From Gemmatimonadaceae bacterium (GTDB taxonomy: Bacteria; Gemmatimonadota; Gemmatimonadetes; Gemmatimonadales; Gemmatimonadaceae): a stretch of DNA of 64,000 nucleotides. Shown piece by piece: positions 34,757 to 43,532 of this stretch (the stretch's first letter is position 1; every line of letters begins with the position of its first letter). Location: assembly GCA_013813715.1 (NCBI GenBank), contig JACCRF010000121.1, positions 48,604 to 112,603 on the forward strand. Direction: 5' to 3'. The notes beneath the pieces were generated by a model. It saw only the letters and a program-made list of their open reading frames with translations. It was not told the DNA's origin and did not search any database. Position numbers and translations under genes: made by a program.

Positions 34757-35022
34757 CAAGAGCTGAGGATGCGCGCGACGCCGCATTGTTCGTCATTCGC
34801 ACATTCTCGAATGAGGTTGACGCAAGCCTTGCCGAAGCCGTGCTCGAGGCGCACGGAATCGACTCGAGCGTGATGTCGGACAACGCGGCGGGAATGCTTC
34901 CCTACCTGAACACGATGCACCCGCTTCGACTTGTCGTCAGAGGAGCGGACGTCGACGCTGCGCTGGCACTGCTCGATGGGGGTGCGCCGGGTTTGCGCCT
35001 GACACTTCCCGATCCCGAGTAG
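34753..35022 (+). CDS. DUF2007-like small protein
   Basis: An 89-residue protein. After a short polar head comes LFVIRTFSNEVDASLAEAVL, then EAHGIDSSVMSDNAAGMLPY and LRLVVRGADVDAALALLDGG. This two-segment pattern (a strand with an alpha helix over E-A-x-x-A-x-x-L, then V-x-x-x-D-x-x-x-A) is typical of DUF2007, small proteins sometimes described as putative signal-transducing domains. The GTG at 34753 gives a GTGA overlap with the previous stop. Three bases separate it from the ICMT gene. Confidence 0.75.
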   Translation: MTRAEDARDAALFVIRTFSNEVDASLAEAVLEAHGIDSSVMSDNAAGMLPYLNTMHPLRLVVRGADVDAALALLDGGAPGLRLTLPDPE

Positions 35023-35025
35023 CCG

Positions 35026-35502
35026 ATGTCGGAAGGTGAACGCGACAACGCCGGAGTGATCGCTCCTCCACCGCTGATCTACCTGCTCGCGTTTTTCGCC
35101 GCATGGGCGGCAGAGCGCAAATTTCACCACCACATTCCGATCCTCCCCGACGAAAGCGGCAAATGGCTTGGATACATTCTCATTGCCGTGGGACTCACCG
35201 TGGATATCGTTGCATTTCTTCAGTTCATGCGCGCGAAAACTGCTGTGATTCCATACCGGCCCGCGACGCATGTCGTATCGAATGGAGTCTACCGGTTCAC
35301 GCGGAATCCGATGTATGTCGGGGCAACGCTGATGTACGTGGGCGGCGCGTTCGTGATCAACAGCTACCTGCCACTGCTGCTCCTGCCGCTGGTTCTCGTC
35401 CTTATGCAGCGCGGCGTGATCTATCGGGAAGAAGCGTACCTCGAGCGGAAGTTCGGCGCCGAGTATCTGGCGTACAAGGAACGTGTGCGCCGCTGGCTGT
35501 AG
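35026..35502 (+). CDS. Isoprenylcysteine carboxyl methyltransferase (ICMT) family membrane protein
   Basis: A 158-residue protein with about four membrane segments (residues 14-30, 44-64, 95-112 and 113-130). The C-terminal family signature is VVSNGVYRFTRNPMYVGATL (R-N-P-M-Y-x-G), followed by VIYREEAYLERKFGAEYLAY (E-E-x-x-L-x-x-x-F-G-x-x-Y) and ending RVRRWL. Family members methylate membrane-embedded lipids, isoprenoids or similar acceptors with SAM. Last gene of the run 33312-35502; a convergent lipoprotein gene follows after 13 nt. Confidence 0.9.
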   Translation: MSEGERDNAGVIAPPPLIYLLAFFAAWAAERKFHHHIPILPDESGKWLGYILIAVGLTVDIVAFLQFMRAKTAVIPYRPATHVVSNGVYRFTRNPMYVGATLMYVGGAFVINSYLPLLLLPLVLVLMQRGVIYREEAYLERKFGAEYLAYKERVRRWL

Positions 35503-35515
35503 CTAGAGTGCTTGC

Positions 35516-36265
35516 CTAGCGGGCCGTTAACCGGCTGAAGTTGTCCGCAAGCTCGTTTGCTCTGCGAACCGAGAACTGGCCGAGGCAGCGGACGCGTGGC
35601 CGCGCCCACAATGCTCCTTCCCTTCCTCGGCCACGGCGCCGGCATTCGGTGTCGCGGTAGACGAGCCAGGCCCGTTGCGCGACTCGCAGCCGCTGCACCG
35701 AGGGTGGATCCTTCTGGCCGCCGCGCACTCCCTCGCGCAACCGCATCTCGGTGATCAGCGCCCGATAGATGCGGTTGAGGCGCATGTCAGTGGAGGCGAG
35801 CGTCACGCGTACGCATTCCGACTGGTCTTCTCGAATGGGTGAGCCGCACGCACTCGTTCCTGTTCTGCGGGCGGGACGCGGCGTCGCCGTTGCTGGCGTA
35901 TTTTCGCGACGAGGTGCAGCGGGAGCGGGTTCGATTCGCGGGGTCGGTCCAGGCACGGTTGATCCGGCTCGCGCGGGAGGCGTAGTTGTCGTTCCGGAGC
36001 TCGTCGCGGTCGAGAGGGAGGCCTCCACGTCGATGAGCCCGGTGTCGAGCTCGGCGGCTCGTTCAGCGGCGTCCGGCGGCCGATACTCTCCGATGGAATC
36101 AACGAGAAGCGTATCGCGATTGGCGATCGCCAGGTCCGCCGCGAGCGCAGAGTCGTCCGCAATCTCGTCGACGGTCGTGGATGGGCCGCCGCCGTCGCAG
36201 GCAGCGATCACCGCAATGATTGCGAGGCGTCCAGACAGACGGCGGAAGGAAATCTTCATGATCAT
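35516..36265 (-). CDS. Lipoprotein with LprI/DUF1311-like C-terminal domain
   Basis: A 249-residue protein. The N-terminus (RLSGRLAIIAVIAACDGGGP) is a lipoprotein signal ending V-I-A-A-C. A Thr/Pro/Ala-rich linker of about 100 residues follows. The C-terminal 90 residues match the DUF1311/LprI pattern: C in TSACGSPIREDQSECVRVTL, then LNRIYRALITEMRLREG, LRVAQRAWLVYRDTECRRRG and RCLGQFSVRRANELADNF. The W-x-x-Y-R-D-x-x-C motif is the family hallmark. LprI is known as a lysozyme inhibitor in mycobacteria; the role here is unknown. Met at 36265 is used; 36259 and 36298 are alternatives. Confidence 0.8.
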   Translation of the reverse strand: MIMKISFRRLSGRLAIIAVIAACDGGGPSTTVDEIADDSALAADLAIANRDTLLVDSIGEYRPPDAAERAAELDTGLIDVEASLSTATSSGTTTTPPARAGSTVPGPTPRIEPAPAAPRRENTPATATPRPARRTGTSACGSPIREDQSECVRVTLASTDMRLNRIYRALITEMRLREGVRGGQKDPPSVQRLRVAQRAWLVYRDTECRRRGRGREGALWARPRVRCLGQFSVRRANELADNFSRLTAR

Positions 36266-36342
36266 GGAATTATCTTCGTTGGTCAATCGTTGCTGCAAGC
36301 GCCGCGCTTGCCAACCCGCACGCGAGGACGTATTGAGAACTA

Positions 36343-36954
36343 ATGATACCCTTTCCTACATCGGTTCGAGCCCGCTTCATAGCCGCGAGAGCCGTTTCGG
36401 CGGTGCTCATTGCGTGTACGCCGCTGCCGGAACCGCCGGTCGCCCGCGCCCCCGACGGCCGCAGCGAGATCATAGTCTACATCGTGAGACATGCCGAGAA
36501 ATCCGCCGTTAATCCGGCTGATCCCGAACTCACCCCGGCGGGATACGCGCGCGCCGACTCGCTCGCAGTACAGCTACGCGACGCGGGGATCGACTGGGTG
36601 ATCAGCTCCAACCGCAAGCGATCGCTGCTCACCGCACAGCCGCTGGCCAGGTTGCGTAACCTCGATATCGAGATAGTCGGACTGAGCGGCCCGCTGGCGG
36701 CCCACGTCGACAGCGTCGCAGCCGCAGTGAACCGCCGGCCCGGGTCGCCGACGCTCGTGGTGGGTCACAGCAACACCGTTCCCCTCATCATCGCCGCGCT
36801 GGGCGGGCCGAAGTTCGCTGACCTCTGCGATCACGAGCACTCGAACCTCTTCATACTCACTCTGTCGCGAACCGCTCCAGTCAGGCTGCTCGCCCAGCGC
36901 TACGGCGCTCCCGACCCGGCGGGCGATGGGAAGTGCACGCCGATGGGACGGTAG
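36343..36954 (+). CDS. Histidine phosphatase family lipoprotein
   Basis: A 203-residue protein. The N-terminal region SVRARFIAARAVSAVLIACT is a lipoprotein-like signal. The phosphatase domain follows: EIIVYIVRHAEKSAVNPADP (the phosphohistidine R-H-x-E/K box), LTPAGYARADSLAVQLRDAG, ISSNRKRSLLTAQPLA and the second catalytic His in TLVVGHSNTVPLIIAAL. Predicted to hydrolyse phosphoesters in the periplasm; substrate unknown. Divergent from the LprI-like gene with a 77-nt gap. Confidence 0.85.
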   Translation: MIPFPTSVRARFIAARAVSAVLIACTPLPEPPVARAPDGRSEIIVYIVRHAEKSAVNPADPELTPAGYARADSLAVQLRDAGIDWVISSNRKRSLLTAQPLARLRNLDIEIVGLSGPLAAHVDSVAAAVNRRPGSPTLVVGHSNTVPLIIAALGGPKFADLCDHEHSNLFILTLSRTAPVRLLAQRYGAPDPAGDGKCTPMGR

Positions 36955-37026
36955 ATGGTGGGTTGCGCCGATAACTTTCGAAAATGACTGAGAACTACCA
37001 GGCCGCCGGCTGCCGGCTCGGTGGTG

Positions 37027-37151
37027 CGCTGCCGGCCGCCGGCCCGACCAGAACTGCATTGCCCCTATTCGCTGTAGCCACTGGCTTCCAGGAAGCCGAG
37101 CATTCACCTCCTGGTCGAGCCGGAATCAGAGGCGCCTCTACGGCCGGCAGC
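37027..37151. repeat. Dispersed GC-rich element, copy 2, with inverted ends
   Basis: The 226-nt gap between the histidine phosphatase and the outer-membrane protein gene holds a 125-bp element beginning CGCTGCCGGCCGCCGGCCCG and ending CGGCCGGCAGC. The ends can pair, and further complementary tracts (GGCTTCC-AGGAAGCC at about 37083-37097) fold inside. It is the partner of 30871-30990. A second, outer GCCGGCTGCCGG at 37005-37016 and CCGGCAGCCGG at 37143-37153 extend the pairing. Confidence 0.55.
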
Positions 37152-37180
37152 CGGTAGCGCGGTTTTCACAGGTTCCGTAC

Positions 37181-37825
37181 TTAGAACGCGAGCTTGAGCC
37201 CCGCGCTCAGTGCCACGTTGTGCGAAGTCTTCGCCTCGTAGTCAATAGACGTCGCCTCGTCGAAGTCGAACTTGCCGATGTAATCCTTCACGGCGAGTCT
37301 CAGGCCGAGGTTGCGGCCGAGCGGCACGTCGGCACCGACGCCGGCGTTGAACGCGAGGTTCGTCGCGTTGCGGCTGATGCCCGCGACCTTCACGTCGTAT
37401 TTCATTGCGCCGGCTCCCACCTGCACGAACGGCAGGATGGACTGACGTCCGTATTTCGCCGGGGCGCTCAATTGGAGACCGGCATCGTAGATCCACACGG
37501 TGCTCTTGCCGACGTCGAATCCTCCGAGAATCGGCACACCGACGCGCAGATCAGGCTCGGAATAGGCAGCGTTGCCGACGATGGAGACCGTGTTTCCGAG
37601 CGGCAGATTCACCTGCGCGCCGAACACGGGCGCGCTCGCCGAGCTCAGCCTGGTATCGAACGGCCCTTCGGCCAGGCTGCCGAAAAGCATGTACCCGCCG
37701 TAAGGCGACACCGAAATTGAGGGCGTAGGCTCAAAATACCGCGCCCTGCGCTGGGCCGACGCTGCTTGCGAAAAGAGCACGATCAAGGCGACGAGGAAAG
37801 CGGCAATCACGAGTTTTCTGGTCAT
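37181..37825 (-). CDS. Outer-membrane beta-barrel protein
   Basis: A 214-residue protein. The signal peptide is MTRKLVIAAFLVALIVLFSQ followed by A-A-S-A-Q (cleavage after A-S-A). The mature protein is made of alternating hydrophobic strands with Tyr/Gly-rich turns (ISVSPYGGYMLFG, FGAQVNLPLGNTVSIVGNAA, LPFVQVGAGAMKYDVKV, LGLRLAVKDYIGKFDFDEA) and ends with SAGLKLAF, a terminal aromatic typical of BAM-inserted barrels. About eight strands are expected. Function unknown, OmpA/opacity-like in size. The ATG at 37825 has AGGAG six bases upstream. Confidence 0.85.
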   Translation of the reverse strand: MTRKLVIAAFLVALIVLFSQAASAQRRARYFEPTPSISVSPYGGYMLFGSLAEGPFDTRLSSASAPVFGAQVNLPLGNTVSIVGNAAYSEPDLRVGVPILGGFDVGKSTVWIYDAGLQLSAPAKYGRQSILPFVQVGAGAMKYDVKVAGISRNATNLAFNAGVGADVPLGRNLGLRLAVKDYIGKFDFDEATSIDYEAKTSHNVALSAGLKLAF

Positions 37826-38072
37826 CAAGACTCCTGAGTTTCGAGTGAAATTGAGTGTCTTAGAAGCAGGAGAAGGACCAGTTCTCGCTGGCGCCGCCGC
37901 CGCGAGCTAACTCGTTGTTCCTGAGCGCGTTACGATCCGGCGGCCGGTTGGCGGGTCGGAGCCGATGTCATCTCTACCGGACAGACAAGTGTCTCGGTGT
38001 CATCGCGCACAGACAATCGCCGCCGGTTTGGCAATTGCTCGGGGTGGCTCTCGAGAGCGAAATCTCGCAATT

Positions 38073-38296
38073 GCGACAGAGACACGGAGGCACGGAGGTA
38101 CTGCAACAACGAAAAGGATTGGGGGGAACAGCTCCTCGTCAGCGGGCAAGGTGCGCCCGCGAATTGAAACGTGATCAAAGAGCAGTTGCCGCTGCGGTCC
38201 TGTTCCCGTAAAAGTCAAACAATCCGATCTTATATCGCGCCCGATCGCGACACGCAGCGCCGGTCTTTCCTCAGGGTCTCCGTGCCCCTGTGGCAA
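38073..38296. repeat. Imperfect inverted arms around CACGGAG repeats
   Basis: Within the 528-nt gap 37826-38353, GACAGAGACACGGAGGCACG (from 38075) and the reverse complement of about 38268-38294, which contains ACAGGGGCACGGAGACCCTG, agree at about 17 of 22 core positions. This CACGGAG-type low-complexity unit is common between genes in many environmental bacteria. I see no gene in the gap and no strong promoter. Confidence 0.4.
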
Positions 38297-38353
38297 CCCA
38301 GCGATTCAACGGCGCAGAAACTTCCGAGCGGGCGGAAAGATCTCCGCCCTGGG

Positions 38354-38647
38354 TCATCCTCCAGACGTGATGGACGGATAATTCCCGCTTCGAACCTCGC
38401 GCGATCCGGCGGCCGCTCCGGCGGCAACACTCAACGCGAATGCGATTGCCGTGCCGATGCCGACGATGGGCAGAAACGCCACGACAACAATGGCGAGCAG
38501 ATAGGCGCCGATGCCAGCGATGATCGGCGTGGTGAACTTGTGCGCGCCCTCGACGTACCGTAGCCGGTCGCGAACGAACCTCTTGGCAGCGTTATACCCG
38601 AACAGCGATACGATCGCGGCGATTACAAAAGCGATGATAGTGAACAT
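38354..38647 (-). CDS. Small membrane protein of unknown function
   Basis: A 97-residue protein with two or three hydrophobic segments: MFTIIAFVIAAIVSLFGYNA at the start, a basic loop (KRFVRDRLRYVEGAHKFTTP), then IIAGIGAYLLAIVVVAFLPI and GIGTAIAFALSVAAGAAAGS. A strong ribosome site (AGGAGG, five bases before ATG) supports expression. I do not recognise the family. Confidence 0.75.
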   Translation of the reverse strand: MFTIIAFVIAAIVSLFGYNAAKRFVRDRLRYVEGAHKFTTPIIAGIGAYLLAIVVVAFLPIVGIGTAIAFALSVAAGAAAGSREVRSGNYPSITSGG

Positions 38648-38743
38648 TTACGCCTCCTTATGGCACACCGTACGCCCGCGCCGGACTGGAAGTTTCGCGC
38701 GTAAAGCGTAATCTCCACGGGGAACGTGCGATAGAGAAAGCTC

Positions 38744-39904
38744 ATGGCACCGGAAACGAAAAACCGTCCCCTGACGATACGTGTGGATATCCACGACGAC
38801 ATTCGCGTGGCGTCTACGCTGCCCGCCGCGGTGTACTCCGATCCGGCGTACTTCGCCCTCCAGAAAGAGCGTGTCTTCGCGCGGAGCTGGCAGTTCGCCG
38901 CCGACGCCGCGCGGGTGAAGGCGCCCGGCCATGTCCTTCCGTTTACTCTGCTGGAGGGTTGTCTCGACGAGCCGCTCGTCGTCACCTCCGACGACTCCGC
39001 GGAGCTGCGGTGCCTGTCGAACGTGTGCACGCATCGGGGAGCGATCGTGGTCGAAGGCGAGGGCCACCTTCGCGGGCTGCGCTGCCGGTATCACGGACGG
39101 CGGTTCGCTCTCGACGGATCCTTCGTCTCGATGCCGGAGTTCGACGACACGGCGAATTTCCCGACGGCCGCCGACTGTCTCCCGAAGCTTCCTCTCGAAC
39201 GCTGGGGACCGCTTTTGTTCACGGGGATCTCGCCGTCAGCGAGCTTCGCCGAATGGATCGCGCCAGTGAACGACCGCGTCGGCTGGATGCCACTCGACGA
39301 CTTCCGGCGGGACGCGAAAACCTCACGCGACTATCTCATCGGTGCGAACTGGGCGCTTTACTGCGACAACTATCTCGAGGAGTTCCACATTCCCTACGTC
39401 CACCAGGGGCTCTCCGAGAAGCTGGACTACAACGCGTATTACACCGAGGTCTCGCCGCACGCGGCGCTTCAGATGGGAATGGCGAGAAAGGGAGAGCCGG
39501 TGTTCGATCTGCCCGCCGGTCATCCCGATCATGGGAAGCCGGTCGCGGCCTTCTATTTCTGGCTGTTCCCCAACACGATGCTCAACTTCTATCCCTGGGG
39601 GCTCTCGATGAACGTCGTCAGTCCGCTGGATGCCGCGCGCACTCGTGTATCGTTCATTTCATACGTATGGAATGAGTCCCTTCGGGAACAGGGCGTGGGA
39701 GCGGGCCTCCACAAGGTCGAGATGGAAGACGAGGAGGTCGTCGAGTCAGTGCAGCGCGGAGTCAGCTCACGCCTCTACGACAGGGGCCGCTTCTCCGCCC
39801 GGCGGGAGGTCGGCACGCACCACTTCCACAATCTTCTGGCGCGGTACATGAATGAGTCCTCACCCGACGGTGATGGCACTTCCAGCAACGGACACCACGG
39901 ATAA
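38744..39904 (+). CDS. Rieske-type ring-hydroxylating oxygenase, alpha subunit
   Basis: A 386-residue Rieske non-haem iron oxygenase. The [2Fe-2S] ligands are Cys95/His97 and Cys114/His117 (VCTHRGAIVVEGEGHLRGLR then CRYHG), with the usual C-x-H-x16-C-x-x-H spacing. The mononuclear iron site lies in WALYCDNYLEEFHIPYVHQG, with the bridging Asp, His and His. Overall layout and length resemble choline monooxygenase and carnitine/glycine-betaine oxygenases more than multi-ring dioxygenases. No reductase gene is adjacent. Followed by msrA after six bases, so they are likely cotranscribed. Confidence 0.9.
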   Translation: MAPETKNRPLTIRVDIHDDIRVASTLPAAVYSDPAYFALQKERVFARSWQFAADAARVKAPGHVLPFTLLEGCLDEPLVVTSDDSAELRCLSNVCTHRGAIVVEGEGHLRGLRCRYHGRRFALDGSFVSMPEFDDTANFPTAADCLPKLPLERWGPLLFTGISPSASFAEWIAPVNDRVGWMPLDDFRRDAKTSRDYLIGANWALYCDNYLEEFHIPYVHQGLSEKLDYNAYYTEVSPHAALQMGMARKGEPVFDLPAGHPDHGKPVAAFYFWLFPNTMLNFYPWGLSMNVVSPLDAARTRVSFISYVWNESLREQGVGAGLHKVEMEDEEVVESVQRGVSSRLYDRGRFSARREVGTHHFHNLLARYMNESSPDGDGTSSNGHHG

Positions 39905-39910
39905 TTGACG

Positions 39911-40387
39911 ATGGAAAAGAAAGCCACATTCGGCGCGGGATGCTTCTGGGGAGTCGAAGCCGCATTTCGGCAGGTTCCTGGCGTACTATCTACTACCGTC
40001 GGCTACCTTGGCGGGACGATGGAGAATCCAACCTATCGGGACGTTTGCACGGGTCGAACGGGCCACGCGGAAGTCGTGGAAGTCGCGTACGATGCTGAAC
40101 GACTCACCTACGATGATCTTCTCACGATCTTCTGGGAGAATCACGACCCGACAACGCTCAACCGTCAGGGGCCTGACGTCGGTACTCAGTATCGGTCGGC
40201 CATCTTCTATCACGACGACACGCAGAAGGCGGCGGCCGCAGCCTCGAAGGACGAGCGCGAACGCAGCGGTCGCTACCGCAAGCCGATAGTCACCGAGATA
40301 ACGCCCGCAACCGCGTTCTATTCTGCTGAGGACTACCATCAGCAGTATCTCGAGAAGCGCGGACTGTCGAGCTGCCACATCGGGTGA
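39911..40387 (+). CDS. msrA: Peptide-methionine (S)-S-oxide reductase
   Basis: A 158-residue MsrA. The catalytic motif is [10 protein letters not shown] (Cys11), followed by [50 protein letters not shown] (N-x-Q-x-x-D-x-G-x-x-Y) and [12 protein letters not shown]-terminal LSSCHIG gives a recycling Cys. Reduces oxidised methionine in proteins using thioredoxin; no signal peptide, so cytoplasmic. The ATG at 39911 is chosen over the TTG at 39905. The stop TGATG overlaps the next start by one base. Confidence 0.95.
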   Translation: MEKKATFGAGCFWGVEAAFRQVPGVLSTTVGYLGGTMENPTYRDVCTGRTGHAEVVEVAYDAERLTYDDLLTIFWENHDPTTLNRQGPDVGTQYRSAIFYHDDTQKAAAAASKDERERSGRYRKPIVTEITPATAFYSAEDYHQQYLEKRGLSSCHIG

Positions 40388-40786
40388 TGCGCCGGCGCGA
40401 CTTTCTCCGTTCGAGCGCCATCGCCGGAGCAGTCGTGCTCGGCAGTCCCCTGGCATGCTCGTCCGCCTCGCGGGTGCCAGTACTGGGTGGTGAACCAGGT
40501 CACGAGCAACGCGCAGGTTATCGATCCGCGTACGCGGGCCGTGATCGCCGAGATACCATTCGGTGGGAAAACGCCGGACATCGTGGCGATGTCTCCCGAC
40601 AGCCGCTTCGCGTTCATCACGCTGCGTGGCCCGAATCCGGTGACGATGCCGCACCTCGCGGTGGGTGAGACGCCGGGCGTCGCGGTTCTCGATGTGAGAA
40701 CGCGGAAGCAGGTGCGGCTACTCGAGCCCGCGAAGGGCGATGCGAAGAGCGATTTCCATGGCATCGCGGTGCGGCTTCTGCAATGA
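40387..40786 (+). pseudogene. Frameshifted Tat-signal protein with YVTN-like propeller repeat
   Basis: From the ATG at 40387, the first frame encodes a twin-arginine signal ([20 protein letters not shown], then P-L-A-C), but after about residue 30 it turns into arginine-rich nonsense and stops at 40668. A second frame from 40478 continues sensibly: QYWVVNQVTSNAQVIDPRTR, AVIAEIPFGGKTPDIVAMSP, DSRFAFITLRGPNPVTMPHL. Removing one C at 40477-40478 joins them into a 132-residue protein with a beta-propeller-like blade (YVTN type). This is either a real frameshift mutation or a sequencing error. The joined protein is much shorter than full propellers (about 350 residues), so it may also be truncated. 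Lies directly after msrA. Confidence 0.72.
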
Positions 40787-40799
40787 CTGGAGGAGCAGG

Positions 40800-42032
40800 T
40801 CAGGATCGATGATAAGCCTCTCGCTCCTCCGAGACGGTCAGCGCGAACAGGGCGGTGCCGAATATTCCGATGACGCCGGCGACAAGGAACGGGAGCGCCG
40901 GCGTGATCTGCCAGAGAACCGCGCCGATCAGGGCAGCCGGGGTGATCGCGAGACTGCGGACCAGGTAATAGAGCCCCACTGACCGCGCGCGCAGGTGCGG
41001 CGCCGCGACGTCCATGATGAGCGCTTTTCGGGAAGGCTCGCCGATCTCGCGCAGTCCGCCGATGAAGAAAGCCAGCGCGAGCGTGGCGAATCCGGTCGAG
41101 AGCACCATCGCGACAGGGAAGACGGAAAAGGCGACGAACGTCGCGACTACAAACGGCTTGCGTCCGTGGCTGTCCGCGAGCCGCGCCGCGGGGATGTAGA
41201 CGAAAATCGCGGTCGCCATCTGGATGGCGATGAGAACACCGAACTGCGCCGCGGTAATGCCGATCACGTTGGTGGCGTAGAGAACCAGGAACACGTCCAC
41301 CATTGCGTCGGCCGTACGGATGAAGATATCGGACGCGAGGAGCTTTCTGAGCGTCGCCGGTAAGGCGCGCCATACTCCGAAGACGTTGGTGGCATTGGCC
41401 GACTGGGGTAGCTCGATCTTCACGCGTGAGACGACGACAAGCGTGACCATCGCCAACGCAATGGACACAATGAAGCCGAGTCGCATGCCTCGTTGCAGCC
41501 CGTACGCCGCGATAGCAATTCCGCCGAGCGTCGGTGCGATGACGATGGGGATGCGCCGCAGGATGGACTGAACCGAGAATCCCATCGCGCGCCGACCTCT
41601 TGGCAGCGCGTCACCGACGACAGCGAAGAGGGTGGGGCTCGCCATTGCCGTCCACGCCATCATGAATACGAGGCCCGGGAAGATCCATGGCCACGATGGC
41701 GCTATCAGATAGATGGCGTATCCGACGATTGCGGCAACGACGAAAGTTCGAAGCGCGGTTCTGCGACCGAACCGGTCGGCTACCCATCCGCCCGGGTACT
41801 GAAGTACGCCGTCGAGGAAGTCGCTGGTGGTTCCGTAGAGTCCGATGGCGAGAACCGGAGCGCCGAGGACCTCCATGTATTTCGGAATGAAGCGACGCCA
41901 CAGTTCTTCGCCGAGGCCGATGAGGAACATCGTCACGGAGACCGCGAGAATGTTTTTCTCGAGGGCAAAAAAGCTGGTCAGACGATCGATCCGCGTTCGT
42001 CTCGAAACTGGCTCGGTCAGGCTGGGCCTCAT
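40800..42032 (-). CDS. MFS transporter
   Basis: A 410-residue carrier with about twelve hydrophobic segments. The signature loop between helices 2 and 3 is YPGGWVADRFGRRTALRTFV (G-x-x-x-D-x-x-G-R-R), and the matching loop in the second half is PAARLADSHGRKPFVVATFV. The long N-terminal first helix (ILAVSVTMFLIGLGEELWRR) carries polar residues likely to face the substrate path. Cargo unknown. Its stop lies 13 bases from the end of the frameshifted gene, convergent. Confidence 0.9.
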   Translation of the reverse strand: MRPSLTEPVSRRTRIDRLTSFFALEKNILAVSVTMFLIGLGEELWRRFIPKYMEVLGAPVLAIGLYGTTSDFLDGVLQYPGGWVADRFGRRTALRTFVVAAIVGYAIYLIAPSWPWIFPGLVFMMAWTAMASPTLFAVVGDALPRGRRAMGFSVQSILRRIPIVIAPTLGGIAIAAYGLQRGMRLGFIVSIALAMVTLVVVSRVKIELPQSANATNVFGVWRALPATLRKLLASDIFIRTADAMVDVFLVLYATNVIGITAAQFGVLIAIQMATAIFVYIPAARLADSHGRKPFVVATFVAFSVFPVAMVLSTGFATLALAFFIGGLREIGEPSRKALIMDVAAPHLRARSVGLYYLVRSLAITPAALIGAVLWQITPALPFLVAGVIGIFGTALFALTVSEEREAYHRS

Positions 42033-42218
42033 CAGGTGAGCGATAGAGTAAGGCGATGCAGCGGATTGAAGACCGCGATCGGACGGATTGAACGGTCAGG
42101 AACGGGATGGACTACGGCGGTCGAACAGGGCCGCGTAACGCGACAATGCCTTGCGGGGTAGCGGACCGCTCATGACGCGCCGAATATATCGCGTCCCAAC
42201 ATTGTGAGAGGCTCCCGC

Positions 42219-43460
42219 ATGATCTGCACGAGAATTCTTCGCATCGTTTCGCTTGCCTCTTTTGTCGCACTCGCGGGAACCGCCGACGCCCAGACGAAAC
42301 CACGCGCGCGTGACCTCGGCGTTCCGTTCGACGGCACTCCCGGCAAGTTGAACGCGATTACTGATGTTGCCGGTGTGGAAGTCGGCCACACAACGCTCAT
42401 ATCCGGAACCGGGCGTCTGGTGAGAGGGAAAGGGCCAGTGCGCACGGGCGTTACCGCCGTCATTCCCCGCGGCAGGAAAAACTTCGATCCCGTCTTCGGT
42501 GCCTGGTTCCCGCTCAACGGGAACGGCGAAATGACCGGCACTACCTGGATCCGCGAGTCCGGATTTCTCGAGGGGCCGATTCTCATTACGAACACCCACA
42601 GCGTTGGCGTCGTTCGCGACGCGACAATCGACTGGGAGTTGAGGAACGGCCGGAAGTTCCTGTTCACGTATCCCGTCGTGGCCGAGACGTACGATGGCGT
42701 GCTCAACGATATCAACGGGTTTCACGTGAAGGCCGAGCATGTCTTCGCGGCGCTCGATGGGGCGTCGTCGGGTCTTGTCGTCGAAGGCGCGGTGGGCGGC
42801 GGCACGGGAATGCTGTGCAACGGTTTCAAAGGAGGAATAGGAACCTCATCGCGCGTTCTGCCCGTGGCTGCCGGCGGGCATACGGTCGGCGTGCTCGTGC
42901 AGTGCAACTATGGAGGCAGGGCCGGACTTCGCATCGCGGGCGTACCGGTGGGGAGGGAGTTCCCCGACCCCGCGATCTGCGCCGCCGGCGAGACGCCGTC
43001 GCAGGAATTTCTTCGCGGCATGCCGAAATGCGCAACGAGCACGAGTCACCAGGAGCGACCGCTGCCGGAGCTCGGCTCGATCATCGTCGTGGTGGCTACC
43101 GACGCTCCACTTCTTCCTCATCAGCTCGACCGGTTGGTGAAGCGCTCGGCGCTCGGACTCGGCCGCGAGGGCAGTATCGCGAGCAACTTCTCGGGCGACA
43201 TCTTCGTGGCGTTCTCCACGGCTAATGCGGGTGCGGCGAAGGACACCGCTGGTATCACGCTGTCGATGCTCGCCAACGAGCGGCTCGATCCACTCTTTGC
43301 GGCAACGGTGCAGGCGACCGAGGAGGCGGTGACCAATGCGATGATCGCGGCGGAGACGATGACCGGTGCAGACGACGTGCGCGCGGCGGCGATTCCGCAC
43401 GGGCGGCTAAAGGAGATTCTCCGGAAGTACAACCGGCTTGCGGAGCCGCCGGGGCGCTGA
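42219..43460 (+). CDS. P1 family (DmpA/BapA-like) self-processing peptidase, exported
   Basis: A 413-residue N-terminal-nucleophile hydrolase with a signal peptide (LRIVSLASFVALAGTADAQT). The family opening is RARDLGVPFDGTPGKLNAIT, followed by DVAGVEVGHTTLI, VRTGVTAVIPRG, and TNTHSVGVVRDA. The self-cleavage site is Gly286-Ser287 in RPLPELGSIIVVVATDAPLL, matching the Gly-Ser site of DmpA (Gly249/Ser250). After cleavage the new N-terminal Ser would be the nucleophile. Family members act as D-amino-peptidases or beta-aminopeptidases. The ATG at 42219 follows a GAGAGG ribosome site. Confidence 0.92.
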   Translation: MICTRILRIVSLASFVALAGTADAQTKPRARDLGVPFDGTPGKLNAITDVAGVEVGHTTLISGTGRLVRGKGPVRTGVTAVIPRGRKNFDPVFGAWFPLNGNGEMTGTTWIRESGFLEGPILITNTHSVGVVRDATIDWELRNGRKFLFTYPVVAETYDGVLNDINGFHVKAEHVFAALDGASSGLVVEGAVGGGTGMLCNGFKGGIGTSSRVLPVAAGGHTVGVLVQCNYGGRAGLRIAGVPVGREFPDPAICAAGETPSQEFLRGMPKCATSTSHQERPLPELGSIIVVVATDAPLLPHQLDRLVKRSALGLGREGSIASNFSGDIFVAFSTANAGAAKDTAGITLSMLANERLDPLFAATVQATEEAVTNAMIAAETMTGADDVRAAAIPHGRLKEILRKYNRLAEPPGR

Positions 43461-43478
43461 GGCTCCACTCCTCTGCGG

Positions 43479-43507
43479 TTGACATCGCCGCAGCCGTGCG
43501 GGAATAT
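43479..43507 (+). promoter_or_regulatory. Sigma-70-like promoter of the kinase-TPR gene
   Basis: TTGACA at 43479-43484 and GAATAT at 43502-43507 are separated by 17 bases. Transcription would begin near 43514, about 19 bases before the TTG start at 43533. This argues against starting translation at 43479, since that codon is the -35 itself. Confidence 0.5.
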
Positions 43508-43532
43508 CACCATCTCCCGTAACCAGGCCCCA

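Noticed and set aside
35905..35945. TTCGATTCGCGG-like patch resembling a tRNA T-loop
   Set aside because: Lies inside the lipoprotein gene with no matching acceptor or anticodon arms.
38073..38296. CACGGAG repeats as a CRISPR array
   Set aside because: Units are few, irregular and inverted, with no constant repeat-spacer spacing and no cas genes nearby.
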